This document shows positions 1 to 12,002 of a stretch of DNA of 64,000 bases, piece after piece. Source of the DNA: Stratiolaelaps scimitus (Eukaryota > Arthropoda > Arachnida > Mesostigmata > Laelapidae); NCBI GenBank assembly GCA_019614645.1, contig JABWDB010000005.1:5364001-5428000 (forward strand), read 5' to 3'. The translations under genes and the position numbers were made by a program. The notes below the pieces were generated by a model, which saw nothing but the letters and a program-made list of their open reading frames with translations, had not been told where the DNA came from and did not search any database. Every line of letters begins with the position of its first letter. The stretch's first letter is position 1.

Positions 1-253
1 TGCGTTAACATGTTTTCAACAGTTCGCTGGGCCCAGCCATGGTACTCACGGAGATAAATTAGATTGACAGGTGTTACGTTCTCAGCAGACGTGTGTAGTT
101 TATCCGATTTGTTTGTCGCGTCGCAGGTTGAATTTGAATGATTATAACTGCGAAACGCAATAACGTGAATTGACAAACACCAAGATTGGCAGTATAGCGC
201 TAAGATACACGCCCAATTGATAAACCAACATATGCACGGTGTTGTTGTTTCAG

Positions 254-379
254 GGTCTCTCGTTAGGCCTCCAGTCATCGGCCTCGAAGACGTGGATAAT
301 GTTGCTAGCAATCGCCCTTCATAAGCTCGTCATCTCGTTCGTGCTCGGCTTCGAACTGTGTACATCAGGAGTCAAAAAG
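254..379 (+). CDS. ZIP transporter exon (end of TM4 and TM5)
   Basis: The acceptor is CAG at 251-253 after a T-rich stretch, and the donor AAG|GTGAAT is at 379/380. The exon is 42 codons in phase 0. It encodes GLSLGLQ and the HK motif of ZIP helix TM5. Confidence 0.88.
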
Positions 380-1385
380 GTGAATGCGACACTTGGGACA
401 ATAGTGCGCCAATAGTGGGACAATAGGTCAATAAGGACATCCATCAATATCGTGGCTTTGTCTATTTGATTATTATTATTATTATCTCTAAAGTGGCAAA
501 TATCATTATTTTAATATTGCCAATAATAATAATAATAATAATAATTTAGAAAATGTAAAAATGACCGAAATGTGAAAACTTCGTTGGTCTAACATCTGTG
601 TTTTTTTCCGGGTGTTCGTTTTTATTTGTCTGCTTCCGGCGGATCGTGCGGATTTCAAACGAAAATGGTGGCGGCGTCTTCGGCGTCGGACATCTCCCAG
701 ACGGCGGTGCTAGTTTACGTGGTCATTTTCAGCGTGATGTCCCCTCTGGGCGCATTCGTCGGCATCATGACGCAGCGCCACTTTGAGGAAACGCTAGTCG
801 TTACCGTGCTGAACGGAATCGCCGCCGGAACCCTGCTCTACGTTACGTTCTTCGAGGTAACTGCGATCAGTATCTGTACCGCCCTGTCTGCGTAGTATAA
901 ACCAAACGAACTCATTAGCGGCCAATATCATCATCATCATGTGCAGATTTTAGCCAAATCGAATTACCAGACGACAGTACGTTCGTTCGTTGCGTCGAAT
1001 TCGCGACAATAACTACAGTGACCGACCAATTAACGACAACAATGGTGACAGTACGCATCGATTTCACGCTCATATTAGATCTCATCGTATACCAATTAAT
1101 CCGAAGTCTGCGCAGTTTCATTCTGTACCTCGCTCTCATTCTTTCTCTCTCGTTGTCTAATTCTTATTTGTTCACCGACATCTGTTCCCCGACATCATCG
1201 TTCTTGTGCCTCTCTCATTGTTCCAGGTACTACAAAAGCAGAAAAATCTCTCGTTACACGGGATGTTCCAGCTGACTGCGGTCATCCTCGGTTTTGCGCT
1301 GATGCTGGCGTTAGAACTCATGCTCCCGCACTCGCATCAAGCAGAGGGCGAGGGCGGGCACCACCACCATCATCACCACCACTGA
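254..1385 (+). CDS. ZIP-family (SLC39) zinc/iron transporter, 3' part (three exons)
   Basis: This is the C-terminal part of a ZIP metal transporter, a multi-pass membrane protein that moves Zn2+ or related divalent metals into the cytosol. Three exons join without a phase break: 254-379, 701-856 and 1227-1385, all phase 0, for 146 residues. The first starts with GLSLGLQ, the end of the metal-binding TM4 whose HSxFE part would lie in the missing upstream exon. It continues with LLAIALHK, the TM5 His-Lys motif. The second has MSPLG and GIAAGTLLYVTFFE, typical of late ZIP helices. The third has VLQKQKNLSLHG, the last helix and a tail of eight histidines. Order, spacing and length match the end of the SLC39A1-3 type subfamily. 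The 5' exons lie outside the window. Family assignment is firm; the exact paralogue is not determined. Confidence 0.9.
380..700 (+). other. Intron of ZIP gene with facing (ATT)n and (AAT)n tracts
   Basis: This is intron sequence between two phase-0 exons. It holds a (TTA/ATT)n tract at about 468-485 and a complementary (AAT)n tract at about 527-546, which could pair in a single strand. I see no coding signal. Confidence 0.75.
701..856 (+). CDS. ZIP transporter exon (TM6-TM7)
   Basis: The acceptor CTCCCAG ends at 700 and the donor GAG|GTAACT is at 856/857, giving 52 codons in phase 0. It encodes a helix with VMSPLG and a second with GIAAGTLLYVTFFE, a near-invariant ZIP signature. An ATG at 665 lies in the same frame upstream, but joining at 701 restores the normal ZIP spacing after TM5. 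Confidence 0.88.
857..1226 (+). other. Last intron of ZIP gene
   Basis: This 370-bp intron has a GTAACT donor and a TTCCAG acceptor. Apart from pyrimidine-rich sequence near the 3' end I see nothing else in it. Confidence 0.8.
1227..1385 (+). CDS. ZIP transporter last exon with C-terminal His8
   Basis: The acceptor ends at 1226 and the exon has 52 codons and a TGA at 1383-1385. It encodes VLQKQKN, the final transmembrane helix (FALMLALELMLP) and a hydrophilic tail HSHQAEGEGG followed by eight His encoded by mixed CAC and CAT codons. ZIP C-termini normally face the outside or the lumen, so the His run would be an exposed metal-binding tail. Confidence 0.88.
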   Translation, partial: VLQKQKNLSLHGMFQLTAVILGFALMLALELMLPHSHQAEGEGGHHHHHHHH

Positions 1386-3544
1386 CAGAACAGCCCTTGA
1401 TGGCTGGCAGCGTCGACGAACGGCGAACATCGACAAAAGCAAGAAAAACAAAACCCACAAGAACAGGTGGCGGAGCTGACGGCTGACAGCAGCTGCAATA
1501 GCAACTGCCGCAGCCGACGGACAGATTCGATCCGACCGTGGGCCATCGGCGACGGCGTCGTCGTCGTTAACATTAGCGTCAACGGCATTTATATCATCAT
1601 GGATCTGTTTCGCTATGGTGGTCACTTCCACCAATTCGTCGAATGGTAGTCGAAGCCAGTCACCGTTTGCATCTGATAACACTAATATTAATGACTCACT
1701 ATGACGGCATCACACAGAAAACGCTAGAGCGCAAAATTCGATTGGCAACGCCTAGCAATGCTAGATAAACAATAATAACAAAAAATCAAAACATCACGAT
1801 ACCAACAACAACAACAATAACAACATTAAGTTCAACAGAGGGTCACTCCCGAGCATAAAGCTCTGTACAATTACCCACCGGCCACTGCGCTCCGGTCAGA
1901 GTGTCCGCGGCCGAGCAGTAACATATAACATAGAATGGATGACACAGAGCAAATCAGCAGCAGGAAATCTATCCGTCTGTCTACCAATCGAGCTATTTAT
2001 CTGTCCCAAGGAAATGACACCAGAAACGGATCCAAGTTGATGGACTTGGTGTGCGTGACTGTGTGGCTGTGTATTGACGCGCCGGTGATGGTCTAACGGC
2101 TGTTTGTATGCCGAGATCAACCATCAACCGTTTCGTCCGATTATTGCTGTGAAAATCCGAGTCCGTTCTAGCGAGCTGATGGGCGAGGCAGCGGACGACG
2201 GCTTCACAGCGAATGGGTTCGCTTCTATTGTATCATATGTAGAATACGTTATGAGTGCTGTCATGCTCACACCTAGTGAGAGAGAGAGAGAGAGACAAAG
2301 GGCGAAGAACAGATACAGAGAGTAACAGAGGAGGATGAGGCACGAGGAGGATGACAGCGACGTTTTTTAATACGATGGATGAACGCAAACAGTAAATTAT
2401 AGTGGACATGATTACTTAGAGAGACAGGTCGATCGAGAGAGAGAGAGAGAGAGAGAGAAATCTCCGTGTTTGGAAAGCAGATGAGCGTTTGTAACGATGA
2501 AATTGCAAATGAGCGTTTTCTGCGATATTATACATATTAATATAATAACGATTTCCCGAAGTGAGTGAGTTAGGATGGCTGACGGCGACGACGAGGATAT
2601 TTCAGGCTGGTGCGCATCGTTTGGTCCTGGGCAGGGAGTGGGGGGAAGAAAGGCGAACGGTTCGTTTTCCAGCTACGATAGGTCTCTAGCTAGGTTTACA
2701 CTGAAAAGTGCGGCGGTGTTGTGCTCCGTTCGGCCACTGGGCCACGGGGATTGGGGAGGCGGCAGTATTGGTTGGCGTATGTTAGATTTTGATGACGTTC
2801 GGCACGGCTGTGCATCGAGCATCTACCCGCCTTGGCTATGTGCGTCTCCTGGCAAACCTGAAACACGGTGTCGAGCGGCACCGAACTTTCGCGCACAACA
2901 CGCTCGAGTGTCTGTCGACGAATGGAATTAGACGATTTCGAGTCCGGGGATCGGGGCCCGGCGGGGCGCAGCGCAGGATGATTCAATGCGTGGATGGACA
3001 TGGTAAATTGGACTATTGAGTATGATTACGTATGGCGCATCGACACGTACTACAATGGCAATTTGCATCGTAACAGTGGCGAAGCAGATGAGGCGAGGGG
3101 CCTCTCATAATTCATTTTGAATCCTTCGAGGAAGGCAGACAGCGACAGTGATATGCTTCCATGGTTGGGCCGGCTGTCTTGGTATTACTATTAGTATTGT
3201 TACGTACGTCATGCGTCATTTGTTTTGAGTTGGACGTAAGAGCGATATGCAATACGCTTCAAGAGGATGAAATCGATGAGCACGAGCGACCACAACAACG
3301 ATTGTGGTGGAAATGATACGTTCGCGAGGGGTTCCACGAGGGGTGTTGTTCCGATAGACGTTTTTCACCGTACTGTAATACTTCCGGCGGGAGGCATCGA
3401 TTAAAAGTATCAAGTATCGACAGGGGGATTTGGAGCATGTCAGCTAGCCGAGTTGCGTTCGAACTATCATGAGTCATTGAATATTGTACTGTTCCGTTCA
3501 TTTTAGTAGTTAAAAGCGAACTATGACATCTATTTTTCTCGAAC

Positions 3545-3547
<3 letters not shown>

Positions 3548-3587
<40 letters not shown>
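3548..3587. repeat. (TA)n microsatellite
   Basis: About 20 uninterrupted TA units. Confidence 0.95.
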
Positions 3588-3588
<1 letters not shown>

Positions 3589-4392
3589 CTGTGTGATGCG
3601 CACACGGCAGCGGCGGCCGATCTTCTGCCGTCGTGCGGATCTGCCAGTCTGACAGGTAAAGACAGTTCATGCGCGTACTGGCGTGCGGCCTGTATTCTGT
3701 GTTCCGCTCTGCACGTAACAGCCGTCCCGGTCACTGCACTCGGGATCGGGTCAGCCCGGGTCGTTTGCTCTCTCGCATCGGGTGTGGTGGCCAGTCTGCT
3801 CTGAGCGCTTGGCACGCGGCTTGTCACTACGAGCACATATCGTCGACGGGTCAGTAGTGTACCGGTTGAGCTAACGGTTTTTGGCTAACCGAGATAGTGT
3901 CTACTTCTATTACCACCACTACTACTGCCAGCACTGAAAGGCTAAAGCCGAAAACCAGCAAGGCAGATGCTCTGCCGTTCGAGCGAAGATAACTCGCCAC
4001 TCTGATGCTGGAAAGCACGTAAATACCGAGCGACGACCGGCGCTGCTCCAGTTCGACGCCTACACCGCCGCCCAGCCGTTACAGCGAGTCAATGGCGCAC
4101 ATTCGGCGAACGGCTCAACTGGAAGGAAGCCGTACGAAGAATGCCAATCGTGCAAGCAGCACGTTGGCGCGCCAGTGGTGGACTAGCTTGATGTGCGCTG
4201 CCAGGCTCCCGATGAAGCGATGCAGTTGTCCTCCATTCGGTCTTGCTTACCCGTTGTTGTTGTTCCGGTGCAATCACGCTGTTCGGCTCGGTCGGCAAAT
4301 CTGCATTGCGACAATAGCAACAGAAAAACGACATTTGAGCTGTGTTCGACCACCACAAAAATGACCAGATAATGGTAGTTACACGTAACGCG

Positions 4393-4393
<1 letters not shown>

Positions 4394-4431
<38 letters not shown>
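4394..4431. repeat. (TA)n microsatellite
   Basis: About 19 uninterrupted TA units. Confidence 0.95.
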
Positions 4432-4434
<3 letters not shown>

Positions 4435-5865
4435 TCTATTTTTTTCCCCAAATCATCATTATGTGTAAAGTACGGATCCAGTGGCAGTAACAGCAAGAGC
4501 TTCTGAGCAAACACTATCCCTATACTTGTATGCGCTCGCGGGGTACCATCACTTCGGAGAGAATGCAGAATCACAGATGACGCTAGATCGGTGATTCAAT
4601 GGATCATAATGGACGTCAACCCCTTCAAATGGTATGCAGCGTACTTCAACTAACTGCACTGTAACAAAAAAACAGCCGAGCGGCGTCCATTCAATTCGAT
4701 TCGGCGTCCCGTTCACCGTTCAGGTAGACCGCTCAACGCAGTGGGAGTGGTGTGGCGTTAACCTCAAACGATAACGCTACTGGCGGTCGTTCAACTGCTC
4801 TATGGCATGTCCTCTCGTTCTGAGCGTTGCCAACTGATCCCATGATTCGGACAGTTGGACGAATATATGTTTTTTTTTTCTTTAGGTTGCTATAGATTCT
4901 GCTTCGGACTATAGGCAACGCTAATTCGCGCTGCCGTCCCCTCATCCCTCAATAGACGTTTTGAGTAAGTTTGACGAACTTGCTGTCTTTTGCTCAGTGA
5001 GCTACTGTCCATGTGGCAAACAAGCTGAAATCACTGTGTAAAACGCGGTTAGCAACAACGCATTTGTTACACTGCTCTCTTTGGCGGGTTCGATCCGCTC
5101 GTTGGCGACTCCAGTAGATAATTGATTCGATGGTAGCTTCCCGTAGCTAAATTTTCAAGCGTGCGATTTTCTGACGGGCCGCCACTCTCGCTGCTGTCCT
5201 CGCCCAAATTGCGGTTCATTTATATTCGTTCATTGAATTATATAATCATATCCTACTTCTTTATAATGGTAATAATAATAATAACAACAATATATCATGT
5301 CGACGGCGAATATCGGCTCACCTGCTATTCGCCATATGGATGCGATTGCTTGTCATCGTGTTCAGCCTTCCGAACAGTGAATTTGATGTCGTATTGTATG
5401 TTGCATAGTGCAGTCGCGTGCTATGCATAGTTTGCAGTTTGCTGAAACCTGACATTTTTCCTAAGTGATCGGAAAGCATTGGTGTGATCTGAATAAATCT
5501 GAAGAATCCAACTGATCATGTACCTCACTGCCTACTCTGGCCGATGCTGCGCCCACGGCTAGAAAAACGATTCACATCGTAACAGCGAGAGATTGAGGTT
5601 GAGTAACGAATGCATGGGCTCGTGATGAAAACCATGAAGACGATTTGCAAAGTGAATGACAGAAGATCATTTGGACAAGAATAGAGCACGATACTCTATT
5701 TCTCGTTAGTGTGATGGCTGGTACGAGCAACAATAACAGCAGCAGCGGCAGCAGCAGCAGGAGGAACAACAACAACAACAACTAGAAGGTGTATGACGCG
5801 TGGTAGACTCGACCCGACCGAAAACGACCAAAACATATTTTCCAAAGTTTCTAATTTGCGTTGTA

Positions 5866-5903
<38 letters not shown>

Positions 5904-5917
5904 ATTATTATTATCAT
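5866..5917. repeat. (TTA)n microsatellite
   Basis: TTA repeats with one short break near the middle. Confidence 0.9.
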
Positions 5918-8002
5918 CGATAACCGATTATGATGACGGGTTGAAGTCAAACTCGTCCACTACTGTCCGTATCATATTGTCATCACAATTAATTATTAAT
6001 TACTATGACTACTACCAGCACTACTACTAGTACTACTATTGATATTTGAAAGTCTATAATTGCTGAATGTTTATATGGCTATGATCATGATCAGTGTTGT
6101 AACCTCTTAGCGTTTGTCACTCGGACTTGTCGCCCCGGTCCTGATTGCGTCTGCCGGTTTGGCGGATCTCGAAAGCCGATTATTTCGCCACGATCGCGAT
6201 GTATGGTGAAACGATTTGAATCTGTTCAAGTATCAGGCGACATATGTGCATGTATGACCGCGGCATGTTAAGCGCAGGCAGTTGGCCATAGCTAGTTCGG
6301 ACAACTGTGCTGGTGTTGCGCATTTCGCTCAAGTGCTCTAACAAAAGGGTGTTCACGCTATCGAGACGACGTGTGCTGTGCTGGTTTCATTTCGTAATTG
6401 CATTATTATTATTATTAGTGTTATTAGAAATTATTATTAATTTCATGTTCGCTTTGCTCAGCTCGGCCTCGTTTCTGCGTCACCCTCTGCGCGCTCGGAA
6501 TCGTTGTCAGCGATTTGCCGACAGGCACTACCATGCGGCCAATACGATAAGTACAGTATATACCTGACTACACCTGAGAAAGGGTCCCCTGTGGTAGCGG
6601 GTTTGCCAAATGTGCGAATGCACCCACGGACGGGATTTCGAGAACAGGGGGGGATGCGTACCGCGTTCAAATCGATATAAAACATTCACTTCGCCTATGG
6701 ATAAAGATCTATAGACATAATGTGAATGCAATTTGCAAATTCTAGGAAGGCATAACAGAGCGGATATGGTATCCTGAAGTACGATGACCAAATTGATAAT
6801 CGCTCCAGATGTGGAGGCGTCCACCAGCAACCCTATTTTTCATCGAAACAATTCGTATATAAGTTGGAATATCGCGAAGTCGATCTGAGTGTCAATCTGT
6901 GGCAAGAAATGTGTGTGCAAACCAACCCCCCTATAAGAGCTCTGACTACGTCGAAGTTTACCTATCTGTCGTACTGTTTGTCACGATTTGAAGAGTTTCT
7001 GCCAACTTGTTCAGTGTACATACAGGTGAACAATGAAGGGGCTATTTGAGTGAAACTCGTTGGCGAGTTGGGCGAGGTGCGAGGTTGGCCACAAGGCTTT
7101 CGGCAGTGGCCACAAGGCCTTCGATGCACGGTAGGACACGATGAATTGTAAGGGGCCTCGAAAACAATGCTGAATAAATAGACATGTGGACCCGATCAGC
7201 CCTTGCAGGGGATCGTACGTGCTTCGTGATGTGGGACACTTGCGGGGAACACTCCGGAAGACTGGTGGACCGGCAAGCTGTCCCAGGATTACCTCTCACG
7301 TCAGGGCTGAAATCGCCGACGAGAGATGTAGTACACGCCCAGGCGGGAGGGGCTCTGTGTCTTTACGGCGGCTGAATGAAAGATTCGTCTGACTGACGAT
7401 GCAGGAACGACATGAGTCGGGGCTATTATCCCTGAAGACTTTACGGGAATATAGAGCAACGTGGTCTGATTAGGAGATGGACTCAGTATAACGAGCTATT
7501 TGTTTAAAATGTTTACGTATCGCTTACGAGCCCGTCGTCGGCCTGAACGAGTGCGCGTTCAACAAACGAGAAAAATCTTAAGCAGCGTCCTCCCCTCGAA
7601 TTGGAGCGAGTTGCCCTCCCCCAGCATGATATGTACAGTCGAAGCTATATAGAATAGGCGTAGAAACACTTGTGTAAGGAGTGACAATGTCTGATGAACA
7701 TTGACCTAGGTAGTTATCGCAGGGAGAACGAGATCAAATCAACAGACGAGCGGACACAACGATGCTGTTGTCTGGGATCAAGAAACGCTAGATAGTGTGT
7801 AATCATATCTGTAATACAATGGCGACAATACGACGATATTCATTCATAACTGAGATGAACATGTGACGCAACGCAGATACAATGGCAAAGGTGGACGCAG
7901 GAGGAGTTGTATTATACGGCGTGACTATGCGAACGATGATGAGTAGCGGACGTAGGTTATATAAATATTAATAAATATATTATATATATATATGATAATA
8001 TT

Positions 8003-8096
8003 AATAAATATGGAGGAGAAATAAATGACAACTTTACATTTATAATAAAGCAAATAAATACCAATGAGTAAAAATACTTGTGCGTGCGTGCTTTAT
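8003..8096 (+). terminator. Candidate polyadenylation region (+ strand)
   Basis: Four AATAAA hexamers lie at 8003-8008, 8020-8025, 8044-8049 and 8053-8058. They are followed within 25 bases by a GT-rich stretch (TTGTGCGTGCGTGCTTT, about 8078-8094), the usual order of a metazoan cleavage signal. The nearest upstream gene on this strand is the ZIP transporter. The AT-rich setting means some hexamers could be chance. Confidence 0.45.
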
Positions 8097-9593
8097 TTGA
8101 CTAGACGGGGGTGGTGTGGTGGGAAACAGACTGCCATCGTGTTAATTGGCCGTAAGCTAATCGAAAATGTTCCAGCACGTCATTAACGTTGGAGGGGCAA
8201 TTTGCGAAGAGGAGCATTTCCGAGTGACGTGTGGATACATACGTAAATTTAGGTTTGGTCCTTATTATTGTGTAAAAAAAACAATAGATATATATGGTAT
8301 AGTTGGGGCGCAGTTGGGGACAGGGTGTCGGGCCGGGGTAGACCAAGCAGATAGAGATACATAGAGGTCGAGATTCACGAAGACATGGTCGTTTTCGAGA
8401 CAACTCGGGCTGAGAATCAGCCGATCAATTGTTGATCGGTTGCCGTTTGGGTGATTCGTCTCAGTCGTATGACCAAACAGCAATTGAACATTTCAGAATT
8501 CATCATCTAAGTATCATAGTTGCTCGAGATTCGAATTCGAGCAAAAATCTCTGCGAAATATATATTGTATCTACTATTCGCCTCTCGAGTAAGACTAAAC
8601 TACTTCCTATTGCGCAACTGGAGTGGCTGCAGTCAGGACTTCCGATGTCTTCAACAGTTTAGGCTTGACTGGAGCTAGTAGCACAAAAAAAGCTGCCCGT
8701 TGGCACGAAGCCGTACCGGCGGCTCGGAGCTGGCCACGATTTTCAAAGGGACGGTCAAGTGGCCGACAATGGGAGAACATCACTATTAGCTGAGCTGACG
8801 TTTTTACTGGACCTCAAACCTCACAAACCCAGAGGAAAGTCCACAAACGCTTTAAATGCCCAATAGAAAAAAAATAACGTTAAAGTTGACGACGAAATTT
8901 AACGCTGCTCAATTCGTAAATCAGTCTCAGTTTTGCTTTCACTTTCATTGTAGACACCCAACTCAAATGGCAATGACTCATATAGTCAAATCATGTATTA
9001 TACATCAGATGCATACATATATATATATATACACACATCGAGCCAACTACGAATGAACGCATCATGGTACAGCCAAGCATTTGCATTGGCTTGTCTCATC
9101 GGGACACATAACCGAATCTCATTTACCTACACCATGCTATCGTATACGGCTGGCCCGGATGGTAGCAGTTGTTGGATCACTCGTGCACCACTTGCATCAG
9201 GGAATATCGGCGCCGCTTCCCCCAGGAGACAGTGGTAGTGTCCGGTGCAGGGAGAGCATTATAGTTTCCTGCTGTTGCCTCCTTTGTTTGTGCCTTCCTT
9301 GTTTTCGGTCCACGTTACAGTTGCTCTTCTCTTTCTGCTCTGCAAAAATGACATAGCAAGATCCGAACAGCGTCGCCATCGCTACAGGTCATCGCGCTTC
9401 GCCCAAGAACTCTCCGACTCGCCTGACGCTGCTTGAGCTCGCCTGTTCAACGTCGAGGTGCATCTACCGCTGCGCTTTGTCATAGCACTGTTCAGACGGC
9501 GGCCGTGGAACGACGAGACACCCTGTGTACCCTGATGTCATTTACGTTCGAATGGATAGCGAATCTTTTGCAATTCTGTGATTCTGAGTCTGG

Positions 9594-9626
<33 letters not shown>

Positions 9627-10728
9627 AATCTTGCTTGTGGTGTTCATTTATACTTCTGAGTCTTCTCAAAATGTCCACCATGTCTGAGGTGGCGGTTTCA
9701 GTGGCACGAGTTGTAGCAGCGGTGGGTGTCGTAATCCTGTAGCTAGGTTATTAGCATATCCGTTGCTCTTTGAATACTGAATCGTAACGCGGGAATATTA
9801 GCGACAGCGCCGCATGCCGAATTCGATTGGAAGCAGGCAACGGCAGCGATATGCAATAATTTGTCGGAACACTTGTTCCGTACAAAAAAAATGTTTCAGT
9901 CAGTCACATGTCACCAGAATAACAGCAACAGCAGGAAGACGAGGAGGCCACTCAACAATAAGGCAGCATTTCTCCACTCTGGATCGAGCTCGATCTATTA
10001 TCACATTTCATGTTAGCTGAGTTTGGCGGTGACATATTCGGCTTCAAATATATATATATATATATGTGCGTGTGTGTGTGTGTATAAGACAGCCAGCAGT
10101 ATTGGCTGCCAATATTGCATAATGCACATATATTGAACAGTTTCACCAATCTGTTAATACTGATTTGTCTGTGTTGCCTACGTGTTCTGTTCTTGGTCGT
10201 CGATTTCAACTATCCGATGCTCAACTTTCTCTGTGTTCAGCTATTGTTTTATTTCGGCTATCCCACTGTCTTCGCCATTGACGGGAGTATTGCCTTCCCT
10301 GGGCTGAGTTTTCGCAACCATTCTAGTCGCCATGTGAATTTCGCATAGGGCACTAAGCTAGTAACGAGTACAGCTCATACCCAGCGGTGTCATCATCGGC
10401 ACAACAGGATAAATCGAGAGAAATCCGTGCCCAGGCCGCATTGAACGAAGCGGCATATTTAGGCTTTCGTTGACAACAACCCTGGAAGGGTTTCTCTGTT
10501 TTTCCGTTTCGTGCTAGATGCTGCTGTGAACACGACAGCTCCTAATAATGCTGATAGTACGGCCATTTTTTAATTCACGTAGCTTGTTTTCATTTTCGAT
10601 CCTGGATCCTAGATCCTGTATAACAGAATCGCTGTAGTTCCAAACGACTATAATGGCTCCATAAATATTAGGCAATTCTGTTCCAATTTTCACCTCTCCG
10701 TTCGACATTTAATTTGAAGACTTATACG
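8097..10728. other. Intergenic, no gene seen
   Basis: This stretch contains (TA)n at about 9595-9623 and a (TA)n-(TG)n tract at about 10047-10084. A small hairpin CCGATCAA-TTG-TTGATCGG lies near 8412-8430. I see no coding or RNA gene. Confidence 0.6.
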
Positions 10729-11280
10729 ATAAACGAGACTTGGGTTAGCCTGCATAGACCTCCTGAGAAAGACCAAGCAAAACTGTGGCTCCGACAAGGT
10801 GAAGCGGCAGCGTCTGTGGGCAGTGCCAGATAGATTCGGACGAAAGGTGTTGATGATACTCGCGATATCAAGGGTGTTTGCTATTACGAAATATTAGCAG
10901 CAAACGAAAAACTCAATGCTCCCCGATATCTGGGCTTCTTGAATAGATTGATGAACAAATGGCGTGGGGATCGACAGCACCGAGTGTGGTTACTCGACGA
11001 CAATGCAACAACTCACCGCACTGCTGAAATTACGGTCTGGATGGAGGAGAACAATATTAAGCGATGGCATCAACCCCCATATTCTCCTGATTCAAGCCAT
11101 GTGATTACGGTTGTTTCCATGCATTAAAATGGGCAATAGGTGGGGTTCTATAAACGACAAACGTCGACTTACTCAAAGAAGCAATAAATAACGAAATTAT
11201 CAATGGAAATGCATGGTAAATATTTGGCTATTTCAAAACTCCCAGAGGTGTGTAAATAAAGCCGGGGAGTACCTCTAACT
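10729..11280 (+). pseudogene. Mariner-like transposase remnant
   Basis: This is the C-terminal two thirds of a mariner-family (Tc1/mariner, DDD-type) transposase that has decayed. The first catalytic block reads NETWV at about 10732, where mariner has DETW, so the first Asp codon looks changed to Asn. Then come DIKGVCYYEIL, LNRLMNKW, LLDDNA (second Asp, near 11000) and HQPPYSPDS. After a frameshift near 11095 comes CDYGCFHALK (third Asp), then NEIING and finally a KAGEYL end at a stop near 11278. There are in-frame stops near 10830 and 11152 and at least two frame changes. The N-terminal DNA-binding half and the terminal inverted repeats are not recognisable. It is certainly non-functional. 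Confidence 0.85.
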
Positions 11281-11678
11281 CAGACCAAAAGATCTTTGTT
11301 CTAACTCATTTAGTTCAAAAGTTATTGAAATTTAAAGAGGTGAACGTTCGAACGGAATTCCCTAATATATCATACATAAGTATTGCATAGCATTTCTTCT
11401 ACGATACGAGCACGTCCGTGAATAGATCTCTCGTCAATCACGATCGGACGGATTTATAATAATAATATGCGCACACTCAGTGTTACTATTATATATATAT
11501 ATATATATTTATGATCGGTGGTAAATTCGCAGTTATGATAAACGGTTCGCTTCATCATGATACGCTTGTAGTTAATGCATCATTTGGAAAATCATACAAA
11601 GTATCTTATGTGAGTTACATTAATTAAGGCATATGTATATAAAAATATATATCGAACAATCAACATATAAATAGAAAC

Positions 11679-11713
<35 letters not shown>

Positions 11714-12002
11714 GACAGAGAATTTTGACACAGGTCGTATGCAATCGAATTAAATCTAGTCAGTGCCTTAAAAGCTCGAAAAGCGCACCACCAATCTATT
11801 AAGAAATCATAACTCTGACTTCTATATGAGTACCTGCTATACGACAATGCAGATATTTCGTCTTCATTTTTAAAATCAAATAATGCTTATAATCTTAATG
11901 ATCTGACGAATAAGAATATCGGTTGAGAGAGACCCTAACGCCGATAATATATGTTACAACGTTTGCCGCCAAGCTTATATGTCTAGCATAGACAAACCAT
12001 AG
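11281..12002. other. AT-rich intergenic DNA
   Basis: This stretch holds (TA)n tracts at about 11490-11508 and 11684-11711. No gene is seen. Confidence 0.6.

Larger units (their letters stand above)
1386..8002 (+). other. Long 3' UTR and/or intergenic DNA after the ZIP gene
   Basis: I find no supportable gene in these 6.6 kb. The stretch holds (GA)n near 2279-2295 and 2435-2458, long (TA)n tracts near 3548-3587 and 4394-4431, a CAG/CAA-rich patch near 5735-5785 and (TTA)n at about 5866-5917. No convincing AATAAA follows the ZIP stop closely. A very long 3' UTR reaching the signals near 8.0 kb is therefore possible but unproven. Confidence 0.5.

Noticed and set aside
1360..1382. His8 run as a cloning-vector tag contaminant
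   Set aside because: Codons are mixed CAC/CAT, the run is in frame with a normal ZIP last exon behind a proper splice acceptor, and no vector sequence is nearby.
2575..2931. 118-codon plus frame starting MADGDDED
   Set aside because: It has no homology I recognise, an equally long minus-strand frame overlaps it, and there is no splice or polyadenylation context.
5088..5108. GGGTTCGATCCGC resembling a tRNA T-arm
   Set aside because: It is an isolated T-arm-like motif. No cloverleaf and no SINE body blocks are present downstream.
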